64,000 bases of DNA, taken from assembly GCA_018417955.1 (NCBI GenBank), contig JACTVC010000025.1, positions 124,001-188,000 on the forward strand, given 5' to 3'. This document shows, in pieces, positions 13,188 to 23,199 of this stretch. The stretch is from Laccaria trichodermophora (taxonomy: Eukaryota; Basidiomycota; Agaricomycetes; Agaricales; Hydnangiaceae). Below the pieces are notes generated by a model, which had not been told where the DNA came from, made no database searches, and worked only from the letters and a program-made list of their open reading frames with translations. The stretch's first letter is position 1, and each line of letters starts with the position of its first letter. The translations under genes were made by a program, and so were the position numbers.

Positions 13188-15412
13188 TGTTTGGAAGTTA
13201 GGTTAGTTAACCGGAAAATAACCGAGACTGGACCGAACCATAACCGATCAGGACCGCAAAAATTACCTAACCGATCAAGGACATCTCACCCTCTGGGAGT
13301 ATGGTTCGCGAACGGTTCACGGAATGGTTCGGCGAACCAGCCGGCAAACTCATCAGGTACTTAGTCAGCTTATGGTCAATGCTTCACCGTTGCTGTCGTC
13401 GTTGACAATGTAAGATATCTTTGTATCCAAATTTCTGCACCAGCCTTCACAGCTTCACACAGCAAGACTTACACCTCCAAGCCCCATTTCCTCATGTCCT
13501 AGTTTCCTGTTTCGTGAGGCACAGTTCATTCAAGCAAGTGATCTGTGAGTTTTGGCAGTGTTTGCATTGCAGCAGGAGGAGGCGCGGGAGATGGTGGTCG
13601 CAGTGTCTTGGGATACCTATCGGGATGTCCTGGGTATGATTTACGAAGCACAAGGCAATGTGCCTTCTGGTGTTTATACGGTAGATAGTCTTTATGCAAC
13701 TAAAATCCTATCAAAACGTCAGCAATTTTGATGTAGAAGAAAGAAAGACTCACTGTGCACATCTGAACCAACTCCCCTCGGTTTTCCAGCTTTGAGTGAG
13801 GCCCTTTGGCTAAGTAGACTCAGAGAGGTCCCATAGCCTTGCCACACATCTGTCTAATCCTGCCAGGACAGAGGGAAACGGTGTGAAACTCGGGGTCAGA
13901 TGGGTACTTGTCCATGGCAAAATATTGTTATTGGGGAGTACTGAGTACATGATGGAGGGATATATGGGGCATGTAAAGTGGACTTGCTTTCACGCCGTCA
14001 AAGCAATGGGCAAGGCGACAAAGTTGAGTGGCCGCAGGTGTGGGTTAGGGTTGGGTTAGGGTTCCATTTTGGGGCTGCGTTTGCGTTCGCCCAAGTGGTC
14101 TGCGAACGCTTGGTCCAGAACCTGAGACTTTCTGAACCGATCCTAACCGTAACCGCAGTCCAGTTAGTGGTTAGGTGTCATCCCAAAATATTCAAGACCA
14201 AACAAAAACCGGTTAGGACCGGTTATAACTGGTCTTTGTGTCCTAATGTTACACACAAATATTCCCCTGTTTAAATGCTTTCTAACGATCCAAAAATCAT
14301 ATTTTTTAGTGGAGAATTGACATATTTACGGTGAATTGAAATTTAAGTGACTATTTTCCTGTCGTCACATGTGTGATAATGTGACATTGATACAACAATG
14401 GCAATCCATGAGAAACTCTCGCAGGTCGGGTGTACTCGACCTGCGAGGTTGTTTATGAAATATGCCAGATAGTGCTTGGAAGTCCAGTCTCAAGACTGCA
14501 AAAAGACTGCAACTGGACTGGACCAAGACTGCAAAAGACTGGACCTGCAGTCTTGGTCTTGCAGATTTGAGATTAAAAGACCACAAAAAGACCGGTTAAC
14601 GTGGACCGGTCTGGTCGGTTAAGACCGGTCTTTTGTACCTACATAATAACCCTTCAAAACGCACCTAAGATCATATTTTTAGGCCAAAAACTGACAAAGA
14701 TACATATAAAATAGTAAAATATTTTGTGAAAATAGTAGATGTACCTTGGTATTTTTGTAGATACATCAATTCTCAACGGAATTTAACGTTCTTGCACTCG
14801 TTTTGAAGCTACGAGGAATCTCAATAAATTTACCGACTCACAATTGCAAATATTATTGCATATTTAGTTGAAAAACCGGTCTTGAACCAGTTGTAACCAG
14901 TTTGGACCAAGACTGGTCCAAAGACCGAAAAAGACCGCAGTCTTGCAAAAGACCGGTCCTGGTCTGGTCTTTTGAGGTTTTAGGAATTGTGTGGACCGGT
15001 CTGGGTCTCGGTCTTTTTATTTTGGGCCAAAAAACCAGACTGGACTGGACTTTCAAGCACTAATGCCAGATGCGTAGGTTGTGATGAGAAAGGCTCACAG
15101 ATCGAGTACTCTCTTTCTCTCTTCATTGGGCCATCGTGTGAGGCAGTGTTTCACCTACACACGCCTCGCTGGTGCATGCAGCATAATGCTTGTATTAGAA
15201 ATATAATATAGGTTTGTAATTATGTTAGTACAGAGAAATAACCGGTTAGGACCGGTCATGTAACCGACCGCTAACCGTTACTAACCGATTATATCAGCAG
15301 TAGCAGTCCGGTTCGGTTATTTTGGGTTTCGTGGCACAAGGTAACCGGTCTCGGTCTCGGTTAGAGCCCTCGAGGGCTCAATAACCAGACCGGACCGGAC
15401 TTTCAAACACTA
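13185..15412. mobile_element. Second nested hAT element with perfect TSD, inserted in the transposase
   Basis: Begins TAGTGTTTGGAAGTTAGG and ends GGACTTTCAAACACTA (terminal inverted repeat TAGTGTTTGRAAGT). It is flanked by a perfect 8-bp duplication GGAAGTTA at 13177-13184 and 15413-15420. Subterminal zones are full of ACCGGT/AACCGG/GGACCG motifs on both sides. No transposase exon is recognised in its 2.2 kb, so it is non-autonomous. It hosts a third hAT at 14470-15062. Confidence 0.93.
14470..15062. mobile_element. Third-level hAT MITE (593 bp) with perfect TSD
   Basis: Left end TAGTGCTTGGAAGTCCAGTC, right end GACTGGACTTTCAAGCACTA, flanked by perfect 8-bp direct repeats ATGCCAGA (14462-14469 and 15063-15070). 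The termini differ by only a few bases from those of the surrounding element at 13185-15412, so both probably used the same transposase family. Internal subterminal motifs are AAGACTGCAAAAAGACTG-like and GACCGGTCT. No coding capacity. Confidence 0.93.
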
Positions 15413-15660
15413 GGAAGTTAATAATTTCACGAGAGAAGATTGCTGCTAAACTTTGTCAGCCCCCAAAACTACCCATTTAATCTTCGTTACTTAGTTTTAT
15501 CATATACCGTAAATACGGCCATATAACCGTAGTTCCTCCCATACCGTATCGTCTGGCTATTCAACCCTAACTTATACAGTACGGATGAGTTGTGGAAGGG
15601 CCCGTATGGAGCCCATAAGCTGTATGGCCGTACCCGTAATACATACGGTGCGAAGCCCTA

Positions 15661-16009
15661 TGTAACATCAAAGTGCCGAAGTGATTCAAGTCAGTTCTCA
15701 AGTCATTTCAAGCTACCTAAGCCCCATAAGTAATTTGTAGTTTTCCCAAGGGGGTACCAGGAATTGAAGCTGTGACCCGAGGTAGAGGGGGGGGGGCTCT
15801 CTCAGAGTGCTTAAAAAAATTTAGTAGTAATCCTTCTAAAATATATTTTTAACGGCACCTAGCAATGGCACATCACATCTACAAGCTTTAGATGCCTTAG
15901 ACAGTTAATTAAGGATATTTGAAGCACTGTTTGGGTGAAGAATGGATCTTTTTTTTGGTTTTTGGTTCATCTTTTCTCATTTTTTTCATACGGCTTATGA
16001 ACAGCAACC
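15661..16009. other. No gene seen
   Basis: Right flank of the outer hAT. It contains the second ACATCAA heptamer (15665-15671) and a run of G at about 15785. Otherwise featureless. Confidence 0.5.
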
Positions 16010-16340
16010 ATGGCGAAAGGAAAGGTCGGCAGCATGACGTTTAAGTCCTCTATAGTCTCAAATACAGTTGATTATTCTACCTAGAATAAAGAGAAGTCGG
16101 AGAAGATCAAATATGACACGTCAACAACCGTGAAATGCCCCAAGTGTGATGAAGATGTGCAGGTTGGAACAGCGGGACCAGCGGGGATCGTTCAGCACCA
16201 AGGAAAAAGCCCTGCATGAAAGCGCGTGAAGCGAAGGACATGGACTTTGTTCCAGGTTGGAGTGAAGAAAATCCCCACATCATCACTGGCAGCGGTATTG
16301 AAAGGCTTCAATCAGGCCCAATCACCAGAGACGGGGCCTA
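16010..16340 (+). pseudogene. Decayed short cysteine-motif protein (Agaricomycete hypothetical)
   Basis: One reading frame from ATG 16010 runs to about 16340 with in-frame stops TAG at 16082 and TGA near 16217. The conceptual pieces are MAKGKVGSMTFKSSIVSN, then CPKCDEDVQVGTAGPAGIVQ with a CxxC pair and a following H-Q-G-K, then a basic stretch with VGVKKIP. I recall similar small cysteine-containing proteins in mushroom genomes, often multicopy and of unknown function. The uninterrupted homology across two stops argues for recent inactivation. Confidence 0.5.
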
Positions 16341-16716
16341 AGGGAATTTTGAGGTTGCACTGAAGGGGTGGCGCTGCGAGAATCACGCCCGCATGCGAAA
16401 ACGTGCGTGCATGGCATAGAATATCTCTCAGAGTCTTACTAGTACAGAATTGTCGATTCACATGTAAAAATGAGCGAAAATTGCTATGTTTTTCTTGGAA
16501 TAACATATTTGAAGAAGGGGGGGGGAGGTACTCAAACTCTTTAAAAAAAAAACCGACCCCGGGTAATTTATAAATTCCTGGGGCCCCCTTGAGTTTTCCT
16601 GATGTAACGTCCAACAAGTATGCTATGTAGTACTAATACTCACGCGACCTTCTGTCTCCCTTCGGTGTCAAATATATTAGATCTATGATCTATCTCGGTA
16701 TGAGTGTTGTACGGCT

Positions 16717-16928
16717 GATGAAACAGGAAATGTGAAAGGAATGGATATAGGTGCCCAGAAGAACAGGTGGTCTTGTGTAATGCACTTGTGCATATTGAAT
16801 GCCATACGATCATACCTACAATGATGAAACAGGAAATGTGAAAGGAATGGGTTTAGGTGCCCAGAAGAACGGGTGGTGTTGTGTGAAGCGCTTGTGCATA
16901 TTGAATGCCATATGATCATACCTACAAA
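16717..16928. repeat. 106-bp tandem duplication
   Basis: Two adjacent copies starting at GATGAAACAGGAAATGTGAA (16717 and 16823), each ending CATATTGAATGCCATAYGATC plus ATACCTACA. They differ at a handful of positions. No coding role seen. Confidence 0.9.
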
Positions 16929-17321
16929 GTTGACATGTTCGATGATCGACAAGCGCTCGCCATATGATCATTCCAGCTGAATGCAGAACGATAGGCCACG
17001 CCAGGTCGACACATGCACAGGGCGACTCTCAGAAATTATCCTAATTGGGCGACATTCTACAAAGATCGACGATATGAGGCCGGGGAACCGAATAAGTTAT
17101 TCAGACCACCAATTCCATGTAGCCTGCCAACGTTATCTTGTTGACAGCCATTGACAACAAATTGACGGCCACATTCTTGGCCACATTTCTGGCGTGCGGA
17201 ATTTATCTAAAGGCCGCTTCGAATCGCATAAAATGGGTGCCTCATCCCAGAATATCTGTGACTCTCCATCCCTCACTACCACTGAAGAACAATTAGCCAA
17301 TTCCTGATTTCAATCACGATC
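16929..17321. other. Upstream region of the 17322 gene, no gene seen
   Basis: Non-coding sequence leading to the membrane-protein gene at 17322. No clear TATA element or other regulatory motif identified. Confidence 0.4.
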
Positions 17322-18350
17322 ATGCCGCTCTGTCAACTGTTTCTGCTCTTCCTACCTCTGGTCACCTATGCACAGAACTGGACAGTCGTTCCCAGGACTA
17401 ACATAACGTTGGAGAAACGTCTTTCTACTCTGCCGCAATTCTGATTTTTCTTTTCATTTAGACGGTCCGGAAGTGGTTGGACGGACAACAGTGTTACCAC
17501 GTTGATTCCTAATGCCGAGAATTGCTCATATTTCTACACCAAACAGATTGGCGACTCTGCGACGTTCAAATTTACCGGTGCGTACCCGGCCCGTCCCGGC
17601 GGTTACCTTTAATTTTTTCTTCAAAACGCGATCCCTAGCCACCTCTCCATAGGAACCGATATCCTTATAACGGGAAATGTTACAGTCTTGGATCGTTCAA
17701 ATGGACGCGCAACAGTGGATGGGTCCCAGATACCTGCTGCAAGCGGTCCGGCTTCAACAGGAATATATTGCAACGACATCCTCTGGACAAAGTCAAACCT
17801 TACCAATACAGAACACACCGTCGTAATAACATCTACGAAGGTCTCGTCTGGTCAGCAAGTTTTAGCCCTGTCTACGATAGCGTACGTTGGCTTTGTGCGA
17901 GAATTTGTCGTCACTCTTATTCAGACCTGGTTAAACGTCAAGGTATGCTGTCCATGTCGTCAATAACACGCAATCGACGCTGCCAAGCCCAAAGAAGAAA
18001 AACGTCGGGGCCATCGCAGGCGGTGCGGCAGCTGGCGGAGCTGTTGCAGTCGGGCTCCTCATACTCGCATTCTTAAATGGCCATAATCTGTCCTACCTTT
18101 TCAACTCTCTCGTTCGTCGTCTCCTGCGCATTAAAATTACCTTAGAAACCTGATATTTTTTTCAGGCGTTTGCTCTCTTCGGATGGTTACTTTTTAGCCG
18201 ACGCAGCCTTATCTTCACGACCGACAAAGACGTTGGCCCCGTTGAGGTACTTTCTTCTTTTACGCCAAGAAGTAGTCATCGTGCTGACGCAAGATTTACA
18301 GATAACTCTATTCCTTTCACCGCACGAGCACATCACGGACTCAACAGATG
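17322..18350 (+). CDS. Secreted/cell-surface protein with signal peptide and one TM segment
   Basis: The first exon starts at ATG 17322 with a clear signal peptide (MPLCQLFLLFLPLVTYAQ, likely cleaved after the Ala). After an intron ending at about 17460 comes an extracellular part (SGSGWTDNSVTTLIPNAENC, then TGTDILITGNVTVLDRSNGR and a Cys near GIYCNDILW), with Asn-X-Ser/Thr sites. A further exon gives VNNTQSTLPSPKKK followed by a Gly/Ala-rich membrane helix (VGAIAGGAAAGGAVAVGLLI) at about 18010-18070. A short cytoplasmic tail (GWLLFSRRSL...) ends at TGA about 18348. The plan of signal peptide, beta-rich ectodomain, single TM and short tail is common among unassigned basidiomycete surface proteins. 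The last intron and the join to the tail are uncertain. No enzymatic motif is visible. Confidence 0.6.
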
Positions 18351-19658
18351 ATGCCAGGGAGACACTCCTTACATGGCAGGTATGTTACGACGATCAATCT
18401 GTGATAATAAACCATACCGATCTATTCCAGGTCATCAAAATAGGCCATTCTCGTGAGTTGTGATAAATTCGTTATCTTGACTTGGTGAAGAGCCAATTTC
18501 CAGGAAGGGATTTCACCGCTTTTTGCCCTTGCGTGTGCGTAGCCCCGTTTTGGAATCTATCTTGCATCCTCATTCCTCTCGCCAGTCGTGGCTCCGGCGG
18601 GGAGACCAAACTAGGATTTGGAACAGTGGAAGATACTGGCAGGGCCATCAGGAGCCCAGATGCAGTGCCAGCACCTGTCTGTTGAATTTTCCTTTTTGTC
18701 CTTCACTGCCCGCAAAACTTACATCTTATCCTTTCAGACCGCATGGACAGGCGAGGAGTGGACAAATTCTGAGGGCAAGGACCCAGTTGTGAAGAACAAT
18801 CACGAGCAGCCGATTGATGTTGCCCTTGGTAAGGCTATAATTCTACCTGCCTTTCTTAGTGCGGCTTAAAGCAGTTGTGACCAGGCACTTACGAACAGAC
18901 GAAACGTGGACCCGTTTTCAGGCCATTCCTTCGTATCAAAAACATTCTGTGAGTCCCCGCTGGGGAAGCCCAGAGAATACCTTTTTTTGCTAAACCGTTT
19001 TTTGCCCAGTCATGATGAGAGTTATCCGGCTGACACAAATTTGTATTTGCATGCCTTTGTTACGAATGGATATGAAGGTTTGTCCTACGAATAATTCGAG
19101 TCAGACGTATGCTTATAGCCCAGTGAATAGATGGGCAATATGACGAGAAACTTGTGGCAGTGGTGAAGGGGGATATGCTTACGAAAAGGGGTATTCCGCT
19201 GAACAACCTCAAGCCTGTGCGTGGTCGTATTATCTATCGAGATAAACTGCGTAACTTATCTTTCGTTTGACAGATCACAGAATGGCGCATTCGGCGTCGC
19301 GATGGAAAATTGGTGCTGAAGTATGTCAGGGGCAGCGTGAATAAGGATGAAAATGGGGATGACGCCTGACAAAAGACATTGGGTGTTTCTTCGGGCCTGT
19401 TCATTATGACGCCACGACGCAATTTTCTGTTTACCTACGTCAGCAGACAATACTCTTGCAACTCACGAACACTTTTGTACATACTTACGAAGTTACTACG
19501 AGGCACTAAAGTAACACGCTTGGCTCATCCTACGTACTAGTGACCATTCAAAACTTGAAGCCAATCCACGGCCATTGTCCAAAACTTGAATTATTTTTCG
19601 AGATGTCCTAACGTCATTGAAGTTTAGAAGCCGTGTCACGTATTTCTCTGAGGGCGGC
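18351..19658 (+). other. Possible decayed exons, function not recognised
   Basis: Plus-strand stretches look coding for short distances, for example about 18740-18830 (TAWTGEEWTNSEGKD...) behind an AG acceptor and 18906-19094 (HSFVSKTF...). I cannot join them into one frame, and they do not match a family I know. They may be remnants of a gene downstream of the surface protein. Confidence 0.3.
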
Positions 19659-20217
19659 CTCAGTGATGCCAACGGCCCGGCTCGGGAGCTGCGGGCCAGT
19701 GGGCTGGGCCGTTTTTGGGCCAGCCAGAGCCGGTAAATCGGCCCTAGCTCAAGGCCAGAGCTGTTAGAATACCTGCAAAAAAATTGGCAAGAGATGGGCA
19801 TCTAAAAACATGTTAAAATACTCAATATGAACTAGTATATATATCCTAAACATTTTTTTGACCTTGCATGATTACTTACCATCCCCGGCCACCAGAAGGC
19901 AAGAAATGATTTCCAACAGCATTGTTTGGCTGAGTTTTCCATCAGTGGCCATAGCCAAATAATGTGTCATGAGATGGTACAGAGCGTTTTTTGAGCGTTT
20001 CTCTCCATATTTATTGTATAAATAGCTTGTAGTCAGTTTAAAAGTGTAAGTAGGAGGGTAGGAAACCAGTCATTGACAGTAGAAATTTGCCCAACCCACT
20101 TTAGAATTTTTTGGTCGGCTCTGGGCGGCCCAGGGCGGCTCAGGGGCCAAAAAATATTAATCGGCCCTAGCACCTGAGCTGGGCCGCGCGAGCTGAGCCG
20201 GGCCGTGGCATCACTAC
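19659..20217. mobile_element. hAT-like MITE (about 560 bp)
   Basis: The left end AGTGATGCCAACGGCCCGGC and right end GCCGGGCCGTGGCATCACT form an imperfect terminal inverted repeat (one base inserted on the left). Subterminal regions are rich in GGGCCAGCC/GGGCCGT and CGGCCCTAGC motifs on both sides. No coding capacity. I could not find a convincing 8-bp target duplication, so assignment to hAT rests on end structure. Confidence 0.65.
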
Positions 20218-21164
20218 TCAGTACCATGAGTCAGAACGGCGACAGACGGCGACCGCACATACAACTTTTGTACAACTTCAATTGGCGTTGCCACCCGGCT
20301 GTCAGGGTCGCTTTTGCATCTTTTGAAATGTTTTCTGCAAACGCTTGCCAGATGTTGCGATGAAGAGTTCACTGCATTCGTTGATGGGATGGCTGTGGCT
20401 GAGGAAAGACATGACATTTCTGTTGATCTGAAACTTGAAAGTAACGAATATTGAGACCCGGCGGGTGGAGGAGCGATGAGCAGATGTTGGGTTCGGCTTG
20501 CCAAGTGTCTGGCAACACGATGGCTACACCCTTGAGAGAAACGTACTTGTGAATTGACGACACGGCCGGGATAGAAAGTTATCATTTGGTTATCATGGTC
20601 ACGAGCCTAACCTTAAGTTACAAAGTTGGGGAACGAATAACATTGAGTAGTGAGATGGATTAAGTACTTGGCGTTGTACATCACTTGTCCTTTTCCAACA
20701 CTATTTTACCCGATGTATCAGAATAAAGACGGAAGAATGTGATCTGTATCGAGCAAACTCATCAGTGAACAGGTCGAAGCGACAATCTCTCCTACCGGCT
20801 TGCTCAATTTGCTAATATCGATGGGTTCCGGCGCAGAAGTTTCAGCACTGACGAAAAGCGGCCGAAGGAGCATGGAAGTGTCGATGGGTTGCCGTTCTAC
20901 AGTTTGGTTGAAAATAAATGGATAAGTGCATTCAGATGAGATCAGTGGGTGTATATGTGAACTGACCCTGGTATTCCGAAGAAGGCACGGCAAATGCTTG
21001 AAGCATCACGGGGGGCCCGCAGGCAAAGAATTCCCTACGAAGACGTTGAGTCATCGAAGTTAGCAGTGAATAACCACGGACCCAACGTCAAGAGCCACTA
21101 CGGGAGAGAATTGGTTCGATTCCGGCTTCTTGGGGTCAATGGAACCTTTTTCTTTACTTAGCAC
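20218..21164 (-). other. No firm gene; minus-strand open frames of unknown status
   Basis: Minus-strand frames at 20214-20585 and 20718-20993 are open for about 120 and 90 codons. They have no recognisable domain and no clear splice connection to each other. They could be decayed relatives of, or 3' exons to, the gene ending at 21165. Confidence 0.3.
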
Positions 21165-22199
21165 TTAGGCTTTAGCCAGGGGAGTCGACCTACACAAGGC
21201 CACTCGCTGTTCGGAGCCCGTCAAATTGCACACAGCTCGCATTTCATCGAATGGTACTTCCATTTTCTGAGGAAAAAACACTTCGTCACCTTCTACGGTT
21301 TGCAAGATGGTCGCTGTTCCTGGCTGATAACTCGGATTGTTGAGCGAAAACTCTGATGATGATGATGGGAGCTGAATCACTGTTGCGACTGAACGTAGAT
21401 CACCCGGTTGCAGCGTACCGTCATCGAGCTCTTCGACTCTGCAGAATCCAGTTCTAAAAAGGAGATGAAAGCTAAGTGAAGTAGGAAGACCGTGTGTAGT
21501 TACACACTCGCTAGTCCAGCTGATTTGCCTTCGCGTCGTACCTGTGGATGGCTTTAATTTAGACGTCAAACTGAATGAGGGTCAGGATATACGGACTCGT
21601 TTTTTCGAATTGAAGGACCTAAATTGTAAGAACTACTGAAATTCAACGCAAAATGAATGGATACTACCTTCCAAACAATCGTAGCCCACGGAGTACCAAA
21701 CTCATGAGTCATAGCAGGCGTAAGGGTCAAGACGATCTAAGTGGAAAATACCAAAAGTGGGTCAGTGCACTACTAGTAGGACATAAAGGGCTTGAAAAAC
21801 GCATACGCTGATCGATCTCTTGAGCCTTTTCAACGCTTTATCTACGCCCGTATATATAGTAAGCCTCTTTCCCACCTCTTCAATGGGACGTCGTTCAGTT
21901 ACGGGTATCGCAACGGGGCGTTCGACGGCTCCACCTATGGTGGAAGGGTTGATGGACGGGGTCGATTCCGGTTTAGAACCCTCCGACCCATCAGATGTCA
22001 AGGAACTGCTGCTTTCCGCTGTTTCAACAAGCAACTTCGCTTGCAACATCAATTTGTCCAATGCTTCGTGACTCAGCTGATATCCCACGGATGGGGAGAT
22101 TATATTAATCTGGTAATTAGTGGAATGATCAACATGTTGATTCTGAGCTTCGTTGAAGCTGCCGCCTTTGATGACGAATCCTTGGGCGTTGGGGAGCAT
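21165..22199 (-). CDS. Agaricomycete hypothetical protein with GGSF-type N-terminus
   Basis: Starts at ATG 22199 with MLPNAQGFVIKGGSFNEAQ. This Asn-Ala-x3-(I/V)-x-Gly-Gly-Ser/Thr-Phe opening is common at the start of many multi-domain mushroom proteins, including STAND-type NTPases. The first exon runs to about 21800 and contains a Ser/Pro-rich linker. Later exons on the same strand read TLTPAMTHEFGTPWATIVWK (about 21670-21735), then SKLKPSTGTTRRQISWTSE, then RTGFCRVEELDDGTLQPGD..., ending in PLAKA with a stop at 21165-21167. The C-terminal part looks like a small beta-rich domain. No NACHT or kinase motif is present, so the N-terminus is here joined to an unrelated short protein. Exon edges are approximate. 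Confidence 0.5.
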
Positions 22200-23130
22200 C
22201 GAGGGGAGGGACTAGGATTGACTAGGATGATAGGCTGAGTTTGGAGGGCTTAGGGTCAAAGAGAATGTGTTTGTGGACAGCTGAACGATGGATTGTTGCA
22301 ACATGATATAGATCACATCCGATAGGACGAAGAATCTGAATGTGCTAAGCCGGACCCCTGGGACCCCCCTTTTACTAACGACTCGCGTCCCCCATCCGAT
22401 TACCAACTTTTCATTTAGGAAGTTCCTCCTTCGATGATCTACACCTCAGTTTTGTATTCACCTGGGGAGCAGCGCGTCTCCTTTTCATTGCCTTTTCATT
22501 GTCTGCACATTTGAAGCTGCCACCAGACAAGGCCGATTTAGCTCAAGTCAAAACATACATTGCAGACTGTGGTCACTGGTGGGCTCGTGCCAGTGGGCGT
22601 TCGATGGTCCATGCTTCAATCCAAGAAATAGTGCCCTCACGCTATTTTCCGGCCTCAAGGCCTCCACCTTCAGCGGAGTCAATCGGAAGATTTGGAATCC
22701 ATCCACTTATTAGCAACATGCGCCATTCGAGAAGGCCACATCCTGGATGCATCAGACGCCAGGCAACAACACCTGACTGAACCACTACACCGGTACCAAA
22801 GCCATCCGACAAGCCAATTTGTGGAAGATCTCCAGATGCACTGGCAGGCTGACTGTTTGTTGGTGAGGGACTTCTCGACTGCAATTGAACTAGGGTCCAG
22901 GGTCTGAAAGTCAATTGGATGATTAGATGAGGCTGTGTCAGTGATAGTCGTTCACCGAATTGTTGGCAACTTCAAGCTTCAAGTCTTCAATGGACTTTGT
23001 TTTGCGTTTGAATGTGGCAGGTGCGTTGATACAATTCCTCACGACGCATAGGCTTATCAGTCACGCAGTCGCACCGGTACCGACTGCACCAGAGTCAAAG
23101 CACAGCAGTCAACAGGCACATTATCCTTCG
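22200..23130. other. Intergenic, no gene recognised
   Basis: Open frames on both strands (for example 22499-22780 plus, 22642-22914 minus) overlap each other and carry no motif. From about 23030 the sequence becomes homologous to the upstream region of the second vWA gene (32650-32780). Confidence 0.4.
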
Positions 23131-23133
23131 ACA

Positions 23134-23140
23134 TAAATAG
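23134..23140 (+). promoter_or_regulatory. TATA-like element of vWA copy 1
   Basis: TAAATAG within ATAAATAGCACCGCTACAC, about 60 bases before the ancestral start position. The same TAAATAGCACCGCTACAC block stands upstream of the intact copy at 33104, so the core promoter was duplicated with the gene. Confidence 0.5.
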
Positions 23141-23199
23141 CACCGCTACACAGGAAAGGAGCCAACCTTCCCCTTTCAACCCCAAAGAACCAATTCAAG

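Larger units (their letters stand above)
5538..15660 (+). mobile_element. Outer hAT-type DNA transposon, invaded by others
   Basis: Perfect 17-bp terminal inverted repeats TAGGGCTTCGCACCGTA at 5538-5554 and its reverse complement at 15644-15660. Both ends carry subterminal TACGG/CCGTA-rich motifs typical of hAT ends. ACATCAA lies directly left of the left TIR (5531-5537) and again at 15665-15671, four bases beyond the right TIR, so the target duplication is imperfect (hAT elements normally make 8 bp). Inside are a plus-strand hAT transposase at 9.0-13.2 kb and three later insertions: 7017-8850, 13185-15412 and, within the latter, 14470-15062. Without those insertions the element would be about 6.1 kb. 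The transposase is broken, so the copy looks dead. Confidence 0.8.

Noticed and set aside
14040..14064. Interstitial telomere-like GGGTTAGGGTTGGGTTAGGG
   Set aside because: Only two to three imperfect units inside a hAT element whose ends are full of similar G-rich subterminal motifs; no evidence of a telomere scar.
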